Shown here: one piece after another, positions 31,694 through 43,932 of the stretch | Layout of the letters: every line of letters begins with the position of its first letter | How positions within the stretch are numbered: the stretch's first letter is position 1 | Source of the DNA: Cryptomeria japonica | Lineage: Eukaryota; Streptophyta; Pinopsida; Cupressales; Cupressaceae | Length of the DNA stretch: 64,000 nt | Direction of reading: 5' to 3' | Assembly: GCF_030272615.1 (NCBI RefSeq) | Contig: NC_081414.1 | Span: 520,005,185-520,069,184 of the forward strand | The notes under the pieces: generated by a model | Seen by the model: the letters and a program-made list of their open reading frames with translations, nothing else | The model's database searches: none | What the model was told of the DNA's origin: nothing | Program-made: the position numbers and the translations under genes

Positions 31694-34413
31694 CTACCTA
31701 GTTTCTTGTAACTGGTGGGTTACACTCTGAAAGATATCTATCAAAATTAAATTTATGTCATTGCTGAATGTTTTACTGTCTTTAATAACCTCATGTGTTC
31801 TTTGCACTGTACCGGTGAGTATGTGCATTTTCTCTTCCGATGTCCTTAGTTTGGGAACCAGAGCCTCAAATATTTCTTTTCTCAAAGAAATAAGATACTC
31901 TAGTCTTGGACCAAGTCTGCATTTTAAGTCCTTTGCTTTGTCCTTTATTCTTTGTTTTTCATTTTCCAGTTTCCTGATTTTCTCTTCCTGCTCTACAATT
32001 TTCTTCTCTAATTCCAAAAATGAATCTGATGTTTCAATCAGATTGTCAACAATATTGTTAATCTTATCATGTATCTTTTTGATTTCATTGTCAAGATCTT
32101 CTTTTAATACATCCGTTTTGCATGTATCCTTGTACAAAGTCAAAAATGATTTCATTAAGTTCTGGTAAAAGAGTATCCATCTCCTCTTTGTTCTTATTCA
32201 CAATTTCCATAAAGAATTTCTCTTTTTCTTTTATCATCCTTTCCTTAAAAGTATCCTCATTTATTTGATCAATAGTGATTAGGTTACCGGTGATGAATTT
32301 AGACAATGTGTCTAATTGTTTTAAAGAATATTTATTCTCTATGTTACACTTGGGTGCAATCATCTTCAAAATTGGTATGGTGTTATCAAAAGCCTTATAT
32401 GCTAGTGCATTACAATCTGTTATTTTCTTAATTGAATCTAGCAATACCTCTATCACATTTGTTGGTTTGAATTGAGACATGCAGGTTCTGGATGTCTGTC
32501 CAACTATCTTCACAATTTGTAATCCGCTGGTGGTGATAATAGCATTGTGTTCCTCTTTCACTAGAGGATCAGTTTGTGTCTGCATTTCAGCTACCAAAGG
32601 CTTAGATCTTTCAATTGTAGTCGGTGGCACTGTCTCTGAATGTACTTGTGAATGAACATGTTGTTCTACATGTTTCTTTGTACTCTCTACTGATAGTTTC
32701 TCTGATGGTGTCTTTGATGATTTTTCAGTGGTATCCATTGTCATTTTTTTTGTTTGTGACTCTATATGTTCTACCAGTTTCTATGTGCTTGCTCCTAAAA
32801 TGTCTACAGTCGGTATCTCAATAGATTTTTCATTGTTATCAGTTGTCGGTTGCACAATAGATACATTATGTACACCAGTGCTATCATCTTTTCCTATATC
32901 CATTGTATGTTCAGTTTGTTTCTCACTCCCAATTTTAGTGTCTCCAACTGTATCTTCAACATTTGTCTCAACTGTTAGTGTCTTCTACTGGTGGCTCAGT
33001 TGCCACATCTCTTTTCTCACTTGTTTCCTTATCAACCACAATGTTGACTTCCTATGTGTCGATATTCATTGTGTACAACACCTCAGAATCAGGATTTGTG
33101 TCCTCATGTGTTGTCTTCATACTCTCTATTGCCAGTTGATTTTCAGTAGTGTCTACCGGTGGAGTATCTAAAGGTGGTGGGGGTAAGTTGTTTGTTATCT
33201 TTATACTGGGAGGTCCACAAACCTTTCCTTTTCCTTTGTCCCTATCCTTTTGATATACCTTGAAGGTTTAAGATTTTTGATACTCTTCCTATTTCTCCTT
33301 TTCTACCAGGAATATATCCCATGCATCTATTGTTGCCTCTTTTATTTGATTCACTCTTCCTGCCATCAGTGCTAAATGTCAGTGAGCAGTTGAGAATATT
33401 GACCAGTTAGCCTTAGAGATTAATTGATCTATCTCATCAAGTGAGTTAACAGGGTGTACTACAAGTACTTTTTCAATCTTTATTTTCTTATCTAGCTCAA
33501 TAATAGCTACTCTTCTAGCTTCTAGTCTATTATATAGATCTGTCGGTATTTCATCAACAACTTGCATCAAAAATTTCTTGAAAATATCTTAGTGTAATAT
33601 TACATTGTTCTCTACTCTTTCTTTGTCATCAACAAATAGTATGTTATATAGTTTGTTGATATTCTTCAACTTGCCATCCTCAATAATTTCATTTAGTAAT
33701 TTATCAATAGGAGCTATAGCTTGTTTTGACTTCTTCTTAGGAGTCAACTTCTTTTTCTTTGGAGTTAATTTCTTTGCTAGGGGCCTTACTTCCTATTGCT
33801 TTTATCTTTTTGGTGTAGGAGAAGGTGTCGGTGAAGGTTTTCTTTTCCTCTCAACTCTCTTGAATACTACAGGTATGTCACTTTCTGAAGAAGTTCCAAT
33901 TGGTGAAAGGTGTGTTTCTGGTTGGAGTGCTTCCAACTCACTTTCAGTTATACCAGTTTGCTTTAGCACATCTTCTTTAATAGCTTTTGTCTATCGGGTT
34001 CCCTTTTTAACAGTTGCCTCAACCCTTTTAACTCTTTTCCTTGATTGAATTTGACTTTCTATAGTTTCAGCATTACCAAATACTTCTTCTTCAGGTTCCT
34101 TAGGAGCTTCTAGGAGGGCTTTTGCATAGGTTTCTATTATCTTATGTTCAGGTTTGACATTTCCCAATTCATCACAAATCACAGATTCATACATATTCTT
34201 AATTTCCTCATCACCTAGTTCATCAAAATGACAGTGTATATACATTCTAGGGTCTTCAGCATATACTACCCCTTTAGGTATTTGAGAAAATGTACCTAAG
34301 CTATCATCTTTCTTCGCAATTTTGGGAACTAGCTGAAATATGGGTCTAGGGCATTTAATAACTTCAACAACAGTAGGGTTTGCAATAAATTCAGGAGTAG
34401 ATGAAGATGTCAT
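31694..34413 (-). pseudogene. C2 second ORF, homologous to E1 ORF2
   Basis: Start chosen at MTSSSTPEF (34413), which aligns with the E1 start MAPK. Shared blocks: PKIAKKDDSLGTFSQIP against the E1 segment PKVASEPDDKTAFSLIP; then Y.EDPRMYIHCHFDELGDEEIK against VEDVRFFTKCHVEELGHVEIK. Farther on, DEIPTDLYNRLEARR (33570-33379) matches the E1 segment NSLPKELYAHID. The C-terminal 350 residues (32744-31694) are Ser/Thr-rich, then coiled-coil (EKKIVEQEEKIRKLENEKQR). Several frame changes and stops lie between. No known enzymatic domain. Confidence 0.65.
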
Positions 34414-34764
34414 AGTTATAAATACCTTAATTTGCCTTAGGAATGAAAGATTTGATAGATTGCTTCGCTTCTTTGCTTGGAATGCCTTGTCTCGGGATTT
34501 TTGCGCTCTCGAAGATTTGAATGCTTGGTGAAATGAAAATGGAGCCAAAACATTGGAATGCCTTTTCTCGGGATTATTTTCTTCACCTACCACATTTAAT
34601 GCTTGTCAGTTAAGTCACAATTTAACTTATCTGCCGGTAAAGAAGTGAGCTCAACTTCTCACCATCAACCGAGGGAATAATAGCATGTTTTCCATTTAGT
34701 TGCTAAACCCCCAAAGGATTTTTCTTCAGTTAGATGAAGAGTCTCTTGCCAGTGGAGTGTTACT

Positions 34765-35864
34765 CTATTCTGTCGATGGAGGAGAATTCCCATCAACATT
34801 TTGTTCTAACTTTTTGATCCATTGTTTTGAGAATTCTTGTTTTACCTCTTCAACCTTTTCTTTACCTTTCAAACTAGCACCATTATTATTTGCTAGTGGT
34901 GCCTTACTTCTACAGAATTTTGCAATATGTCCAATCTTGTTACAAGCATAACAAGTCACATTATTTTTTTGAATAGCTTTCCCATATCCTATGCCGGTTT
35001 GTATTCTGCATTGATTAGATAAGTGTCCAAATCTCCCACAAACATAACATCTTACATTCATTCTGCAATTCTCTAAATTATGACCAACTTTGTTGCATTT
35101 AGAACATTGACCAGTGGGTGTATTGGTGTTCTGATAATTTCTAGATCTACATTGATTTTCTCTATGACCATACTTGTTACAATTAAATCATTTGCCATTA
35201 AATTTAGAAGCATTTGGTTGCCTTACCAGTTTGTTATGATCATGTGTGTTTGCAGTACCAGAGCATTCACCAACTTCAAAGCCAAGGCCATTAGTGTCAC
35301 CATTAGTTTTCTGATTCTTCGGCATGTCACCAAGTTCTTCTGAGCTTTTCTTGAATTTTTCCTTGTGCTAATTTGTAGTAGCCAGTTCTCTTTCCAAGAT
35401 TCCTTTCTGTCTCATAAGTTCATTTGAGTCATTTTGTGTATGCATTAGATTTGTCTTCAACATATCATTTTTATAACCAAGTCTTGTGTTTTCATTTGCA
35501 ACATCATTCAGTCTTCTAGTTAGATCTTCTTCTTTTTCTTCCTATCTTCAATTTATTTGCAAAATCTCATAGTCATATCTTGCATTTCATTCTTTTTAGT
35601 ACTTCTTTCTTGTCTCAGTTTGTTTACCAGATCATTAAGAGTTTCCTTTTCATCATTCTCATTCTGCATCTTTTCACAAAGTTCTCTTCTCTTATTTCTT
35701 GCAATGGTAAGATTTTCTTGAAGTTCTTGAATAATATCCCGAGCAGCTTTTAAATCATCTTCAAGTTTGATATTTTTCAATTTTTCTGTATCATTATCTG
35801 AAAGAGTTGTTTCTAATTGTTTCTTCAAGTTATCCATCTCTACCGGTGTCAAGATCTTCCTCAA
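34765..35864 (-). pseudogene. C2 gag-like protein: coiled coil and CCHC array
   Basis: The stretch 35864-35553 is a Lys/Glu-rich coiled coil (KNIKLEDDLKAARDIIQELQ). After a frame change come CCHC knuckles: one whose first Cys codon is TGA (x-FNCNKYGHRENQC, about 35200-35160), CSKCNKVGHNLENC (about 35110), CYVCGRFGHLSNQC and CYACNKIGHIAKFC (35050-34915). The tail is Lys-rich. It has the same order as E1 gag, and the first knuckle is the one that the inserted element splits in E1. Confidence 0.75.
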
Positions 35865-35894
35865 GCTGTTAGGCTTTTGAAAAATAGAGGACCA

Positions 35895-35908
35895 AGCTCC
35901 GATACCAA
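35895..35908 (-). promoter_or_regulatory. C2 primer binding site
   Basis: The minus strand reads TTGGTATCGGAGCT after the LTR end, a tRNA-Met-type site with one transition. Confidence 0.85.
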
Positions 35909-36692
35909 TTCTTAGGATTCTTAAAGATACTAAGAGGGGGGGTAAGTCAGTATCTTACCGGTTATTGAATTTACTTGATTTAAAACATGTAAAGCATATC
36001 AATACTGTATACCGGTAAATCAAGAATAATGCAGTAAATAAGAATAACAATAATCACATGAAAAGCACACCATAACATAGTAGTTTAACGAGGAAACCTA
36101 GTGTGGGAAAAACCTCGGTGGGATTTATGAACCACAATATTCACTTACTAGCCTATAAGTGAATATTACTCTTGCAATAGGGGCCTGCACATGCAGGAAG
36201 GCCAAGTGCCTAGAGCTCACTGCTCAATTACAAAATAAGAAGTCACACTGACTTACAAAATGGATTATACAAATCCAATGTCTTGTATTGCTTCAAATTA
36301 GTATCTGCTATGCCAGATCCAGTACCGGTTTTAGCTTTGCTTCATACATAAACCCTTAACCTATAATTCGCATATTAGGTCTGCCTTATTTTGCCTATCA
36401 CATTATTACAAAATGTTCTACAGTGACCTCATACATATATGAGTCATATTACAACTCACCATGTCAGCTTACAATGATTTTACAATTAATTACAAAATAC
36501 ATTATAAACAAAATTCTTGTCAGCCAGGGTGCTGGTATCCTTTCTTTGACGGTGTTCTATTTGTCGGTGTAGAGTTTGTTGTTGCCAGTGTCGGTATATT
36601 GGCTTGCTGGTATCATATGATTGCAAGGTTACCATCAATGAAAAAACCTTCAATCACCTACAATTTCTCATTGGAGTGTGCATTTGCCAACA
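35909..36692 (-). repeat. C2 5' LTR
   Basis: About 784 bp, ending TTTGCCAACA. An 8-bp perfect stem AAGATACT / AGTATCTT (35924-35931 with 35949-35956) encloses a GA-rich loop. The outer start has decayed (TTCTTAGG where the other copy has TGCTAGG). Confidence 0.9.
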
Positions 36693-37100
36693 CTATAATC
36701 AACACATACCCTCCATTTTCCTCTTTTCTTAGGAACTATTACCAAAGGTGATACCCATCGGCTATCAGAGATAGGATAGATAAACTCGGCCTTTAACAAC
36801 TTCTGCAATTCTTCTTTAACTATTTCTTTTAATGTAGGATTGATTCTTCTTTGCAGCTGTCTGAGTGGGCAACATTCTTCTTTTATATAGATACAGTCGG
36901 TTCAAACTATTGGATCTATTCCATGCATATCCTTGTAATCCCATGCAAAAGCATTTTTATGACATTTCAGCAAGTCCATGAGGGCCCCCTCTTGATTATT
37001 TGAAATATTTCTATTGATGTTCAAACATTTATTCAAATCAACTTCTATCTTAATAGTAAGATCAATCTGAGACATATCAGAAAAATGAGAAGTTCAGATT
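36693..37100 (-). pseudogene. G1 reverse transcriptase, fingers part
   Basis: On the minus strand: LRQLQRRINPTLKEIVKEEL, KLLKAEFIYPISDSRWVSPL, then VPKKRGKWRVCVDY, where C2 interrupts. These are the standard N-terminal RT blocks of Gypsy elements. One stop (about 36898) lies in the upstream linker. Confidence 0.9.
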
Positions 37101-37174
37101 TCCTACGGCAACAGAGTATGCAATACATCAGTGGCTGAAGGAAACTCTAAATTTGCAATATTTGGTGCCAACTC

Positions 37175-37888
37175 CTACAATTGTTGTTCTTGTATCAACT
37201 CAATTATCAGAATTTTATAAAGAATTGATTCTTCATCATGTAATTGCATGAATGGCCCTTGATTAATCATCATAAGGTGATTAATAGAGTCAATTCCCTC
37301 ATATTCTTCTCCCAAAATAGGCCAAACGGCTTTTTGTTGGTCAAACTGGGGTTGTGTAGGAGAATACAAAGCTAATATTTTTATAGAGTCCCCATCTAAA
37401 ATAGTCATATCCCCTGATCTACATCCAATATATGCATCAGTCGTGGAAAGCCAAGGTCTTCCCAAAATCACCGGATATCCTCACAGTGTTTCCTTTTGAG
37501 ATAGGATCTTAAAGTCTATAGGGTATTCCCAAGAATCCAAAATAACCACCACATCTTTAACCATACCATCAGGTCTCACTATAGAGCTATCAGCAAGCTG
37601 TAGAACTGTGGGTGTAGGCCTTAGACTATTGATTTCAAGTTGTTGCATTACTTCTCTTGTCATCACATTAATGGCTGCCCTGAAATCAATTAAAACATAT
37701 CTTATCTGGATGCCATTAATGACTATACTTACAACAAGACTACCTGGATCAGAATATTTTGGAATTGTAACCTTGCCTAACATTATATCTGCCAGTTGAC
37801 CCATAACATACAATGTTTGTGGATCATTCTTCTTCCTACTAGGTTTTTTTATACATGCTTCTCTCAGTGCCTTACTATATAGGAACAT
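37175..37888 (-). pseudogene. G1 aspartic protease region
   Basis: Two adjoining frames (37888-37481, 37471-37175). The first holds VLIDFRAAINVMT, where a retroelement protease has D-x-G-A, so the Gly is Arg while the Asp is kept. The second starts MILGRPWLST, the conserved ILGRPWL block after the flap. The protease would cut Gag-Pol. A stop between the two halves and the altered active site argue against function. Confidence 0.8.
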
Positions 37889-38099
37889 CTTTTATTTCTT
37901 ACAACAATGAAATTTTAACACAAACATGTTTTAGTTGATCTATAATATCAAAACCTTGGTCTTGTTCTTTGAGAACTTCCTTTTCTTGAAATCTCTAGGG
38001 AAATGGCAATAATATCTGCTTCTGAGGTATTACATCTATTGGATTAGAGATTTCTTGTTCTTCTTGTACCCAGTGATAACTAGAGGAGATGGATTAGGA

Positions 38100-39757
38100 A
38101 GAGTTGTCCCAGATTAGAGGTGAATATCACTTAAGGATAGAGAATAGGCTAGGTATTGATTAAGATTAGCTAAATAAGCTTGTTGTTGTTGTTGAGATTT
38201 AATATTTGGATTTGGCATTGGTTGAGTGGGCAAATGCATTGGTTTAGGTGGGACAACAGTCGCTGCAGTGGGAGGCATTATTGCAGGTGGTTTTGGCTAC
38301 TGAATAGGTTGTTGATAACCAAAAGATTGGGCAATCCATGGCTGACTCCCCCTCCATTGAGGAGTAGGTTGCCAATTCCCTTGAAACTAACTTCCTTGGC
38401 CCTGAGGTGGATACCAATTCCCATGTGGTTGTTGCCATTATGGCATTTGATTAACAAAATGTTTCCCTTGGCCTTGAGAACCATACCAGTTTTGATAATT
38501 ACCAAAAAATTGAGCATATGGTGATTGCCATTGGTTATTTGGTACATAAGAATTTCCACTATAACTAGAAAAAGAAAGTGGATCCGAAGGCATACCTTGT
38601 CTTTGGAAATTTGGCCTTCTTTGAGAAACATAGAAAACTTTCTCATCCTCACCTTGTATTGGCTTGAAGTCAGGAACCTCAACATTTGCAACCATTTTAC
38701 ATCGGCAATCCTTCTTTCGTTGTCTACAATGAGGGCAAAATTCTGCAAGAAATGCATCAACTTCTTCATGCTTCTTCTTAGCTGAAAGTGTATCCAACTG
38801 AGTAGCCATATTATTTATAATGTCCTCCTTAAATTCCTTCAATAAATGGCTAAGTTCCATTCTAGAAACTCCAGTACCAGATGATGATGAAGGTGCTCCT
38901 GGCTTGAAACACCTGTTCCTTTTAGAATCAGATCTAGAATACTTCTTACAAATTTGTCCTATTTCAGTCCATGTGGACTGTGTAATGTCACCTCCTCCCA
39001 TAAGATCCAAAGAATAAGTGCATTCATCACTGATTCCCCTAAAAAATTTCAAATTGAGGGAATCTTCATTTAGAGTACTATGTTTAGACTTTTTGACACT
39101 AAACAGAAACCTTTCTAGATAATCTTCAAGACTCTCATCTTCTTTCTGTGTCATTCTAAAGATATCATCCCCATGATGAAAAGTGTCTCTACAATACTCT
39201 TTATATTTTGTAAGAAACAATCATTTCATCTCATCCCATGTATTTATTGTGCTACTACCCAAGCTCATAAACCATCTTAAAGATGATTCCTTCAAGGTGG
39301 TAGGAAATATTTTGAGTCTATGGGCATTTGTAGTATAGTCAAAACTCCTATAGAGAACATCAAACTCAAACAGAAATGTGTCTGGATCCTCTGTCACCAA
39401 TCCATAGAATTTAGGGAGGGAAGAAGCTAGAATGTTCTTGAGATTAGCATTATCATGCTGATCAAATATCGGGAACTCAAATGTTGGGTCCAAAGGTGGT
39501 GGTGGTGGATTATTTCCACCAGGAGGCGGGTTTCCTTGCATTGGATTTGTGGGGGTAGTTACTATATGAAATTCTTCTTCTTGAGGTCCAAAGAGGAACT
39601 GAAGACTACATTTTGGAAATTTAGATTTAGGATGGTTCAAATTCTCTGGGGTTTGATAAAGTTCAGCAAAAGGATTTATATCTGGCAAATTATTTTCTAC
39701 GTGATTAGGATGACTGGGAAAAAATCTACCTAGAACATCTTTTCTTCGCCTATGCAT
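38100..39757 (-). pseudogene. G1 gag
   Basis: MHRRRKDVLGRFFPSHPNH start at 39757. Pro-rich NNPPPPPLDPTFEFP, then the capsid-like core: LPKFYGLVTEDPDTFLFEF, LKESSLRWFMSLG..TINTWDEM, a stop at 39218-39220, FLTKYKEYCR..FRMTQKEDESLEDYLERF. A Cys/His block, CPHCRQRKKDCRC (about 38730-38690), is unlike the CCHC knuckle. The C-terminal tail is Gln/Pro/Asn-rich, with stops below 38438. The length and order fit Athila/Tat-type gag. Confidence 0.85.
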
Positions 39758-39858
39758 GCAGATTCATGAAATTTTTTCGAACAATCAAGTATGCCAAAAA
39801 AAAAATTAATTGAAAACTGAAAAGACAATAACCATAACAGGTTCTTAGTTTGACACCA

Positions 39859-39876
39859 TCCCCAACAATGGCGCCA
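39859..39876 (-). promoter_or_regulatory. G1 primer binding site (tRNA-Asp type)
   Basis: The minus strand reads TGGCGCCATTGTTGGGGA, five bases from the LTR. It matches the plant tRNA-Asp 3' complement TGGCGCCGTTGCCGGGGA apart from two transitions. Confidence 0.88.
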
Positions 39877-39880
39877 AAAA

Positions 39881-41159
39881 TGTTCATCCCAACAATAAGA
39901 ATAATAACTCTAGTTGAAGTCTTAACCCGAAGTTTGGACATTCATTTGGTAAAGTCACTATTTCCATAGCTAGTGTTCATTTGATTCTCAACCCAGGGAC
40001 ATAATACTTGAAATGCGTCTGCACTATATATGCACTAAGTTCCCGCAATAGCTATTCTACATTACTACAGCAACTAACATTTTGTGAAAAAGATAAGAAA
40101 GAATTGAAACTATAGAAAGGCTACAGGAAAACTTCTGCATAAATTCATAAAAGAAATACTGGATAAATTCAATGTTGATAAACATAAATTACTCTATTTT
40201 GGTTTGGCTGCAAGAACAGTCAGTGGATCTGTTTTTAGTGGTTGTAGGAATAGTCAATGTAAGAATGTCTACTATAGCTAAGGAAAAAAAACTAATCTTA
40301 ACAAATGCAAAGCAACACTCACCAAGTGGGCCCCCTTGGATCAGTGATACCTGGCTTCCCAAAAACAACTCTAAAAGCTCCGAATAACATATTTTTATTC
40401 ATCATTCTTTGAAAGTCATTACATGATTCAATATGAAAAGAAACTCAACAATAATTATGAAAAATCCTCTACTCTATTTTTTTCTTCTCTTTCTATCCAA
40501 CCTCCGAGAAGATAAAGAGCTTATTATTAAAAAGAAATCATCTACAATAGACAACACAAATCACGCCGAAAAGAAGAGGTAGATAATTGACCGAGAAAGG
40601 AGATAGCTGGAGTTATGCTATAGGAAATGCAGATCTAAACTGAACCACGGTCATAACATACTGTGGTGGTATTTACAACTTCAATGTCCATCTAAGTTAG
40701 ACATTAGTAGTATCGCTTGATTTCTCCTCTTATGTTGTTCCTTACGCTTCTCATCTTTTCTGTTGGTCAATCTTTAGTCATCTTCTTGATTATCCTTTCC
40801 TTCAACTAGCATGATAGGTGAACATCCACCATAGCATCATTTATTCCCTGCACTTACAAAAGAAATAACATACAAGAACATACATACACATTTTATTTAA
40901 TCAGGACATCTATTAATTTCACATATGATATTGCCCTAAAAATCCACATGGAAACATGAATAAATCACATGGTTACAGGAATAAATGGCATGGCTGTAGG
41001 AATAAACTAGCAAAGATAAAACATGATTTAATAGGTTCAGGCTAACATATGGAATACATATAGTAAACTTCCAATACATCACTACCACTATGCAAATAAA
41101 AAGATAACAAAAGCTCAAGAGTTCTGAGGATAGAAATATGACAATGTCTAAACTCATCA
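39881..41159 (-). repeat. G1 5' LTR
   Basis: 1279 bp with TG...CA ends, matching 24053-25332. It is followed by AGGAA (41160-41164), the right target duplication, and then S internal sequence. Confidence 0.92.
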
Positions 41160-41164
41160 AGGAA

Positions 41165-42640
41165 CAAGAAGTTGATCTTGAAGGAGAACTTGTAAATTCT
41201 CTTGAGGAGCTCAATAGAGTAAGAAATGGGTACAAGTTATTCAATAATTATACTATTGTGGAGCATAACTGGTTGACAAAGTGCCTTGAAGAATCTGAGA
41301 AAAGCATATCAAAGTTGAAGTCTCACAAGAAAGACACCAAGGAGTGTTGGTGTAGAGATCTAGCCTCTGAGCTAGAAGTAAAAGATAAAGAATATCAGAA
41401 GCTGCTTGGAGAAATGGATGTTCTCCAAAATGACCTTGAGAAGTGTCAGGATGAGCTCAAGGTAAGAATCTAGTTGGATGGCATAAGTGATGCCTTGGAC
41501 AAGATTTTGAAGAAGCAAAAACATGCCAAGGATACCGGTGGATTAGGATGTAGTGTTGGTGAATGCTCCACCAACAAGAATGTCCCCCATAATGACATTT
41601 TGTTTGTCTCCTCAAATGGAGATAACAAGGGACAAACCTTCACTGTTAGAAATACTCCATGTAGGAAGGTTGATCTAGATACAACTAGTGAAGACTTACA
41701 GACAAGAATGAAGATCGGTGTTGCAAAAAGGAGTAACAATGTAGATCCCAAAGGAAAAGGGAAAATGGGAGAAGACAACTTCACTAGAAGCAAGAACATG
41801 AGAAGAAAGCAAAGAGGACCTCCTACCAGTAGAGGACAAAGAAATGCTACCACCCACAAGACAAAGCAAGTGTGGGAAAATAAGAGATCAGATGGAAGAG
41901 TTGTAGAGCATGGACAATCCAGGATCCATCACCAGAGAAGAAGAAATGGAGATTCTAAACCTGTAAGATCTCCACATGCATAGCAAAACAAATTTGTAAG
42001 TCATATGGCATTCTTTACTAGTTATCTATTTGCATGCAATGGCTTTGGCCATGGGGTAGGAGAATGTAGAAAGGGATCTAGAAGGAACTTTCTAAGATCC
42101 AATAGAAAGCATGTACATGAGAAAAATGTATCAAGGAGTAGATACATGCATATCCCCTCTCCTGGTTATGCAAATAATGTGTGTTATAGCTACAATATAC
42201 TTGGCTATAGAAGTTAGGAATGCAAGAAGAAGAACTCATAGTTCTATGGAAACCAGTGGAACAATCATGGTTAGTATAGTAGAAGTTATAAAAGATATGA
42301 GCAACATAGACCTGTGTGGAACCAAAGGAGTAATGTCCTTGCAGGAGCAAGAGGTCCACCGGTTTTGGTTGCTAGTTAGAGCAATGTGCCTAGGAGAAGA
42401 TGGTCAAACTAGTATGTCAAGAGATTCCCCAATCATGAAGTTGGGATGGATGTTGTGTGCTACTATGGCACTACTTTTGGTTGTTAGGAAGAAATAGGAA
42501 ATGAAAGTACCCATCAATAGAAGGTGGTAAGACCTGCTCCCAAGCTTGAAAATGGGAAGAAGAATAAGACCAAGCAGGTATGGAGGAAGAATACCATGGA
42601 CCAACACTGTGCATTCAATGCACAAGTGATATCTCCTAAG
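41165..42640 (+). pseudogene. Copia-type gag of S internal copy 2, second part
   Basis: Resumes the frame broken at 24052: EVDLEGELVNSLEELNRVRN, coiled-coil to 41473 (TAG where copy 1 has CGG), then 41474-41983 with a Lys/Arg-rich region and 42005 onward. Knuckles are worn: ACNGFGHGVGEC keeps His but lacks the first Cys; the next (about 42183-42220) has Tyr for the second Cys and Tyr for His. It retains the 115 bp missing from copy 1. Confidence 0.8.
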
Positions 42641-43932
42641 GCCTAAAGTATATACATGACCTCAGAGGGAGTAGTATATTGAACTAGATCATTCACCCCC
42701 TCCGGAAAGTAGGATACTTGGAAGAACAAGGTTCTATTGGTATGAAGGAAGAAAATGAGATGATACACGTGTGTAGAAGCTACCTTGACTACACACCTAT
42801 AGATGAAAGTTGGATCACTATTGTTGTGTCAATGTATGATAGGATAACAATTGGAATCAGATATAAAGTGACACAAAATTTTGGGAGTCACAGGAAGGTT
42901 CTCCGATAGTGAAAGTGAACCAATACAAGAAACTGGTATGTGCAGGATGTTATCGACATGAATGCTAACAGGTACTTGTAGGTTATGTAAGAAAATGAGG
43001 TTGGAGATCATTGCAATAGCCTCGGTAGCATGAAATATGAAGTTATGTCTCAAGTGGTGTTGATGAAAACCTGAATGACTTATGTTGGTTTAGTGGTTAA
43101 TCATGTAGGCGTGCATATTTTTGGGTTTAACGGTTTCATTTATGGCATGCTGATGTCATTGTATGGCATTGTGTGGATTCAGGATCATATCATAGGCTGT
43201 GGTGAAATAATGAATCTAGAAGATTAATTAGAGGATCACAGTTGCACGACTCAACTAGTATATGGTGAAGTTTGGAGTCTCAGTATTGGACTTGACTAAA
43301 GATGAGGACCTAAGGTGTATGACTTAGGGGGAGTTCAAGTACTCATGATGTAGACCCAACATGCTTGAACTTGCAAAGATATTGACTTCCCAAACTATAG
43401 AGGATGGAATTTGTAGTAGGATTACTGAGGATAATTTCATGGTTATGGGTATTTACTTGTGATTTGGTTGGTTGTATTAATAGTACATTCACATTTGATT
43501 CTAATGAAATTTAGGATCAAGCGGGAGGTGATGCAGATCACTGACAGGTGAGTAGTATTCACTTACACATCCCTCTGCAATTGAGTGCTTTAACAAATAG
43601 TATCAAATTTGCATGCTCAATTGGTGTCAGTTAATGGTTGAGTCCTCCATCTCAAGTGATGTGACTTGAGAAAATGTAACAAGTTGTATCAAAGGAGGAG
43701 ATGCATCCAATGAAGATAAAGGGGGAGAAAGAATCCTATCAATGATTAGTAAATACAATGAGGAATGATATCCTAATAGTGCCCTTTTCCATTTTTGTCA
43801 AAGGGGGAGAAAGATTCTGTAGTATACAACATACTACATTTGTGACAATCCATTGGATCATACTAAGGGGGAGAGAGATTATGTAGTATGCCAGATACTA
43901 CATGAGTTGACATCAATACCAAAGAGGAAGTT
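42641..43932 (+). other. S internal copy 2, 3' tail and purine tracts
   Basis: Non-coding, parallel to 19592-20877. Purine tracts: TTAGGGGGAGTTC (about 43325), AAAGGGGGAGAAAG (about 43728 and 43799), TAAGGGGGAGAGAG (about 43864), and a decayed LTR-proximal AAAGAGGAAG (43921-43930). Confidence 0.8.

Larger units (their letters stand above)
30702..36692 (-). mobile_element. C2: pol-less LTR element inserted in G1 RT, related to E1
   Basis: LTRs 30702-31490 (789 bp) and about 35909-36692 (784 bp) with a perfect CTATA duplication (30697-30701 and 36693-36697). A tRNA-Met-type primer site (TTGGTATCGGAGC, minus strand) and purine tracts give minus orientation. The internal 4.4 kb encodes a coiled-coil plus CCHC gag-like protein and a second ORF related to E1 ORF2, with no pol. 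It is the innermost of four nested levels (G2 > S > G1 > C2). Confidence 0.9.
24053..41159 (-). mobile_element. G1: Gypsy element with full pol order and extra 3' ORF
   Basis: LTRs 24053-25332 and 39881-41159 with a perfect 5-bp duplication, AGGAA (24048-24052 and 41160-41164). The primer site is of tRNA-Asp type. Order on the minus strand: gag, aspartic protease, RT, RNase H, integrase, then an extra ORF before the 3' LTR. RT before integrase places it in Gypsy; the primer type, gag sequence and extra ORF point to the non-chromovirus (Athila/Tat-like) branch. Without C2 (30702-36692 plus one CTATA copy) it is about 11.1 kb. Many stops and lost catalytic residues make it dead. Confidence 0.92.
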
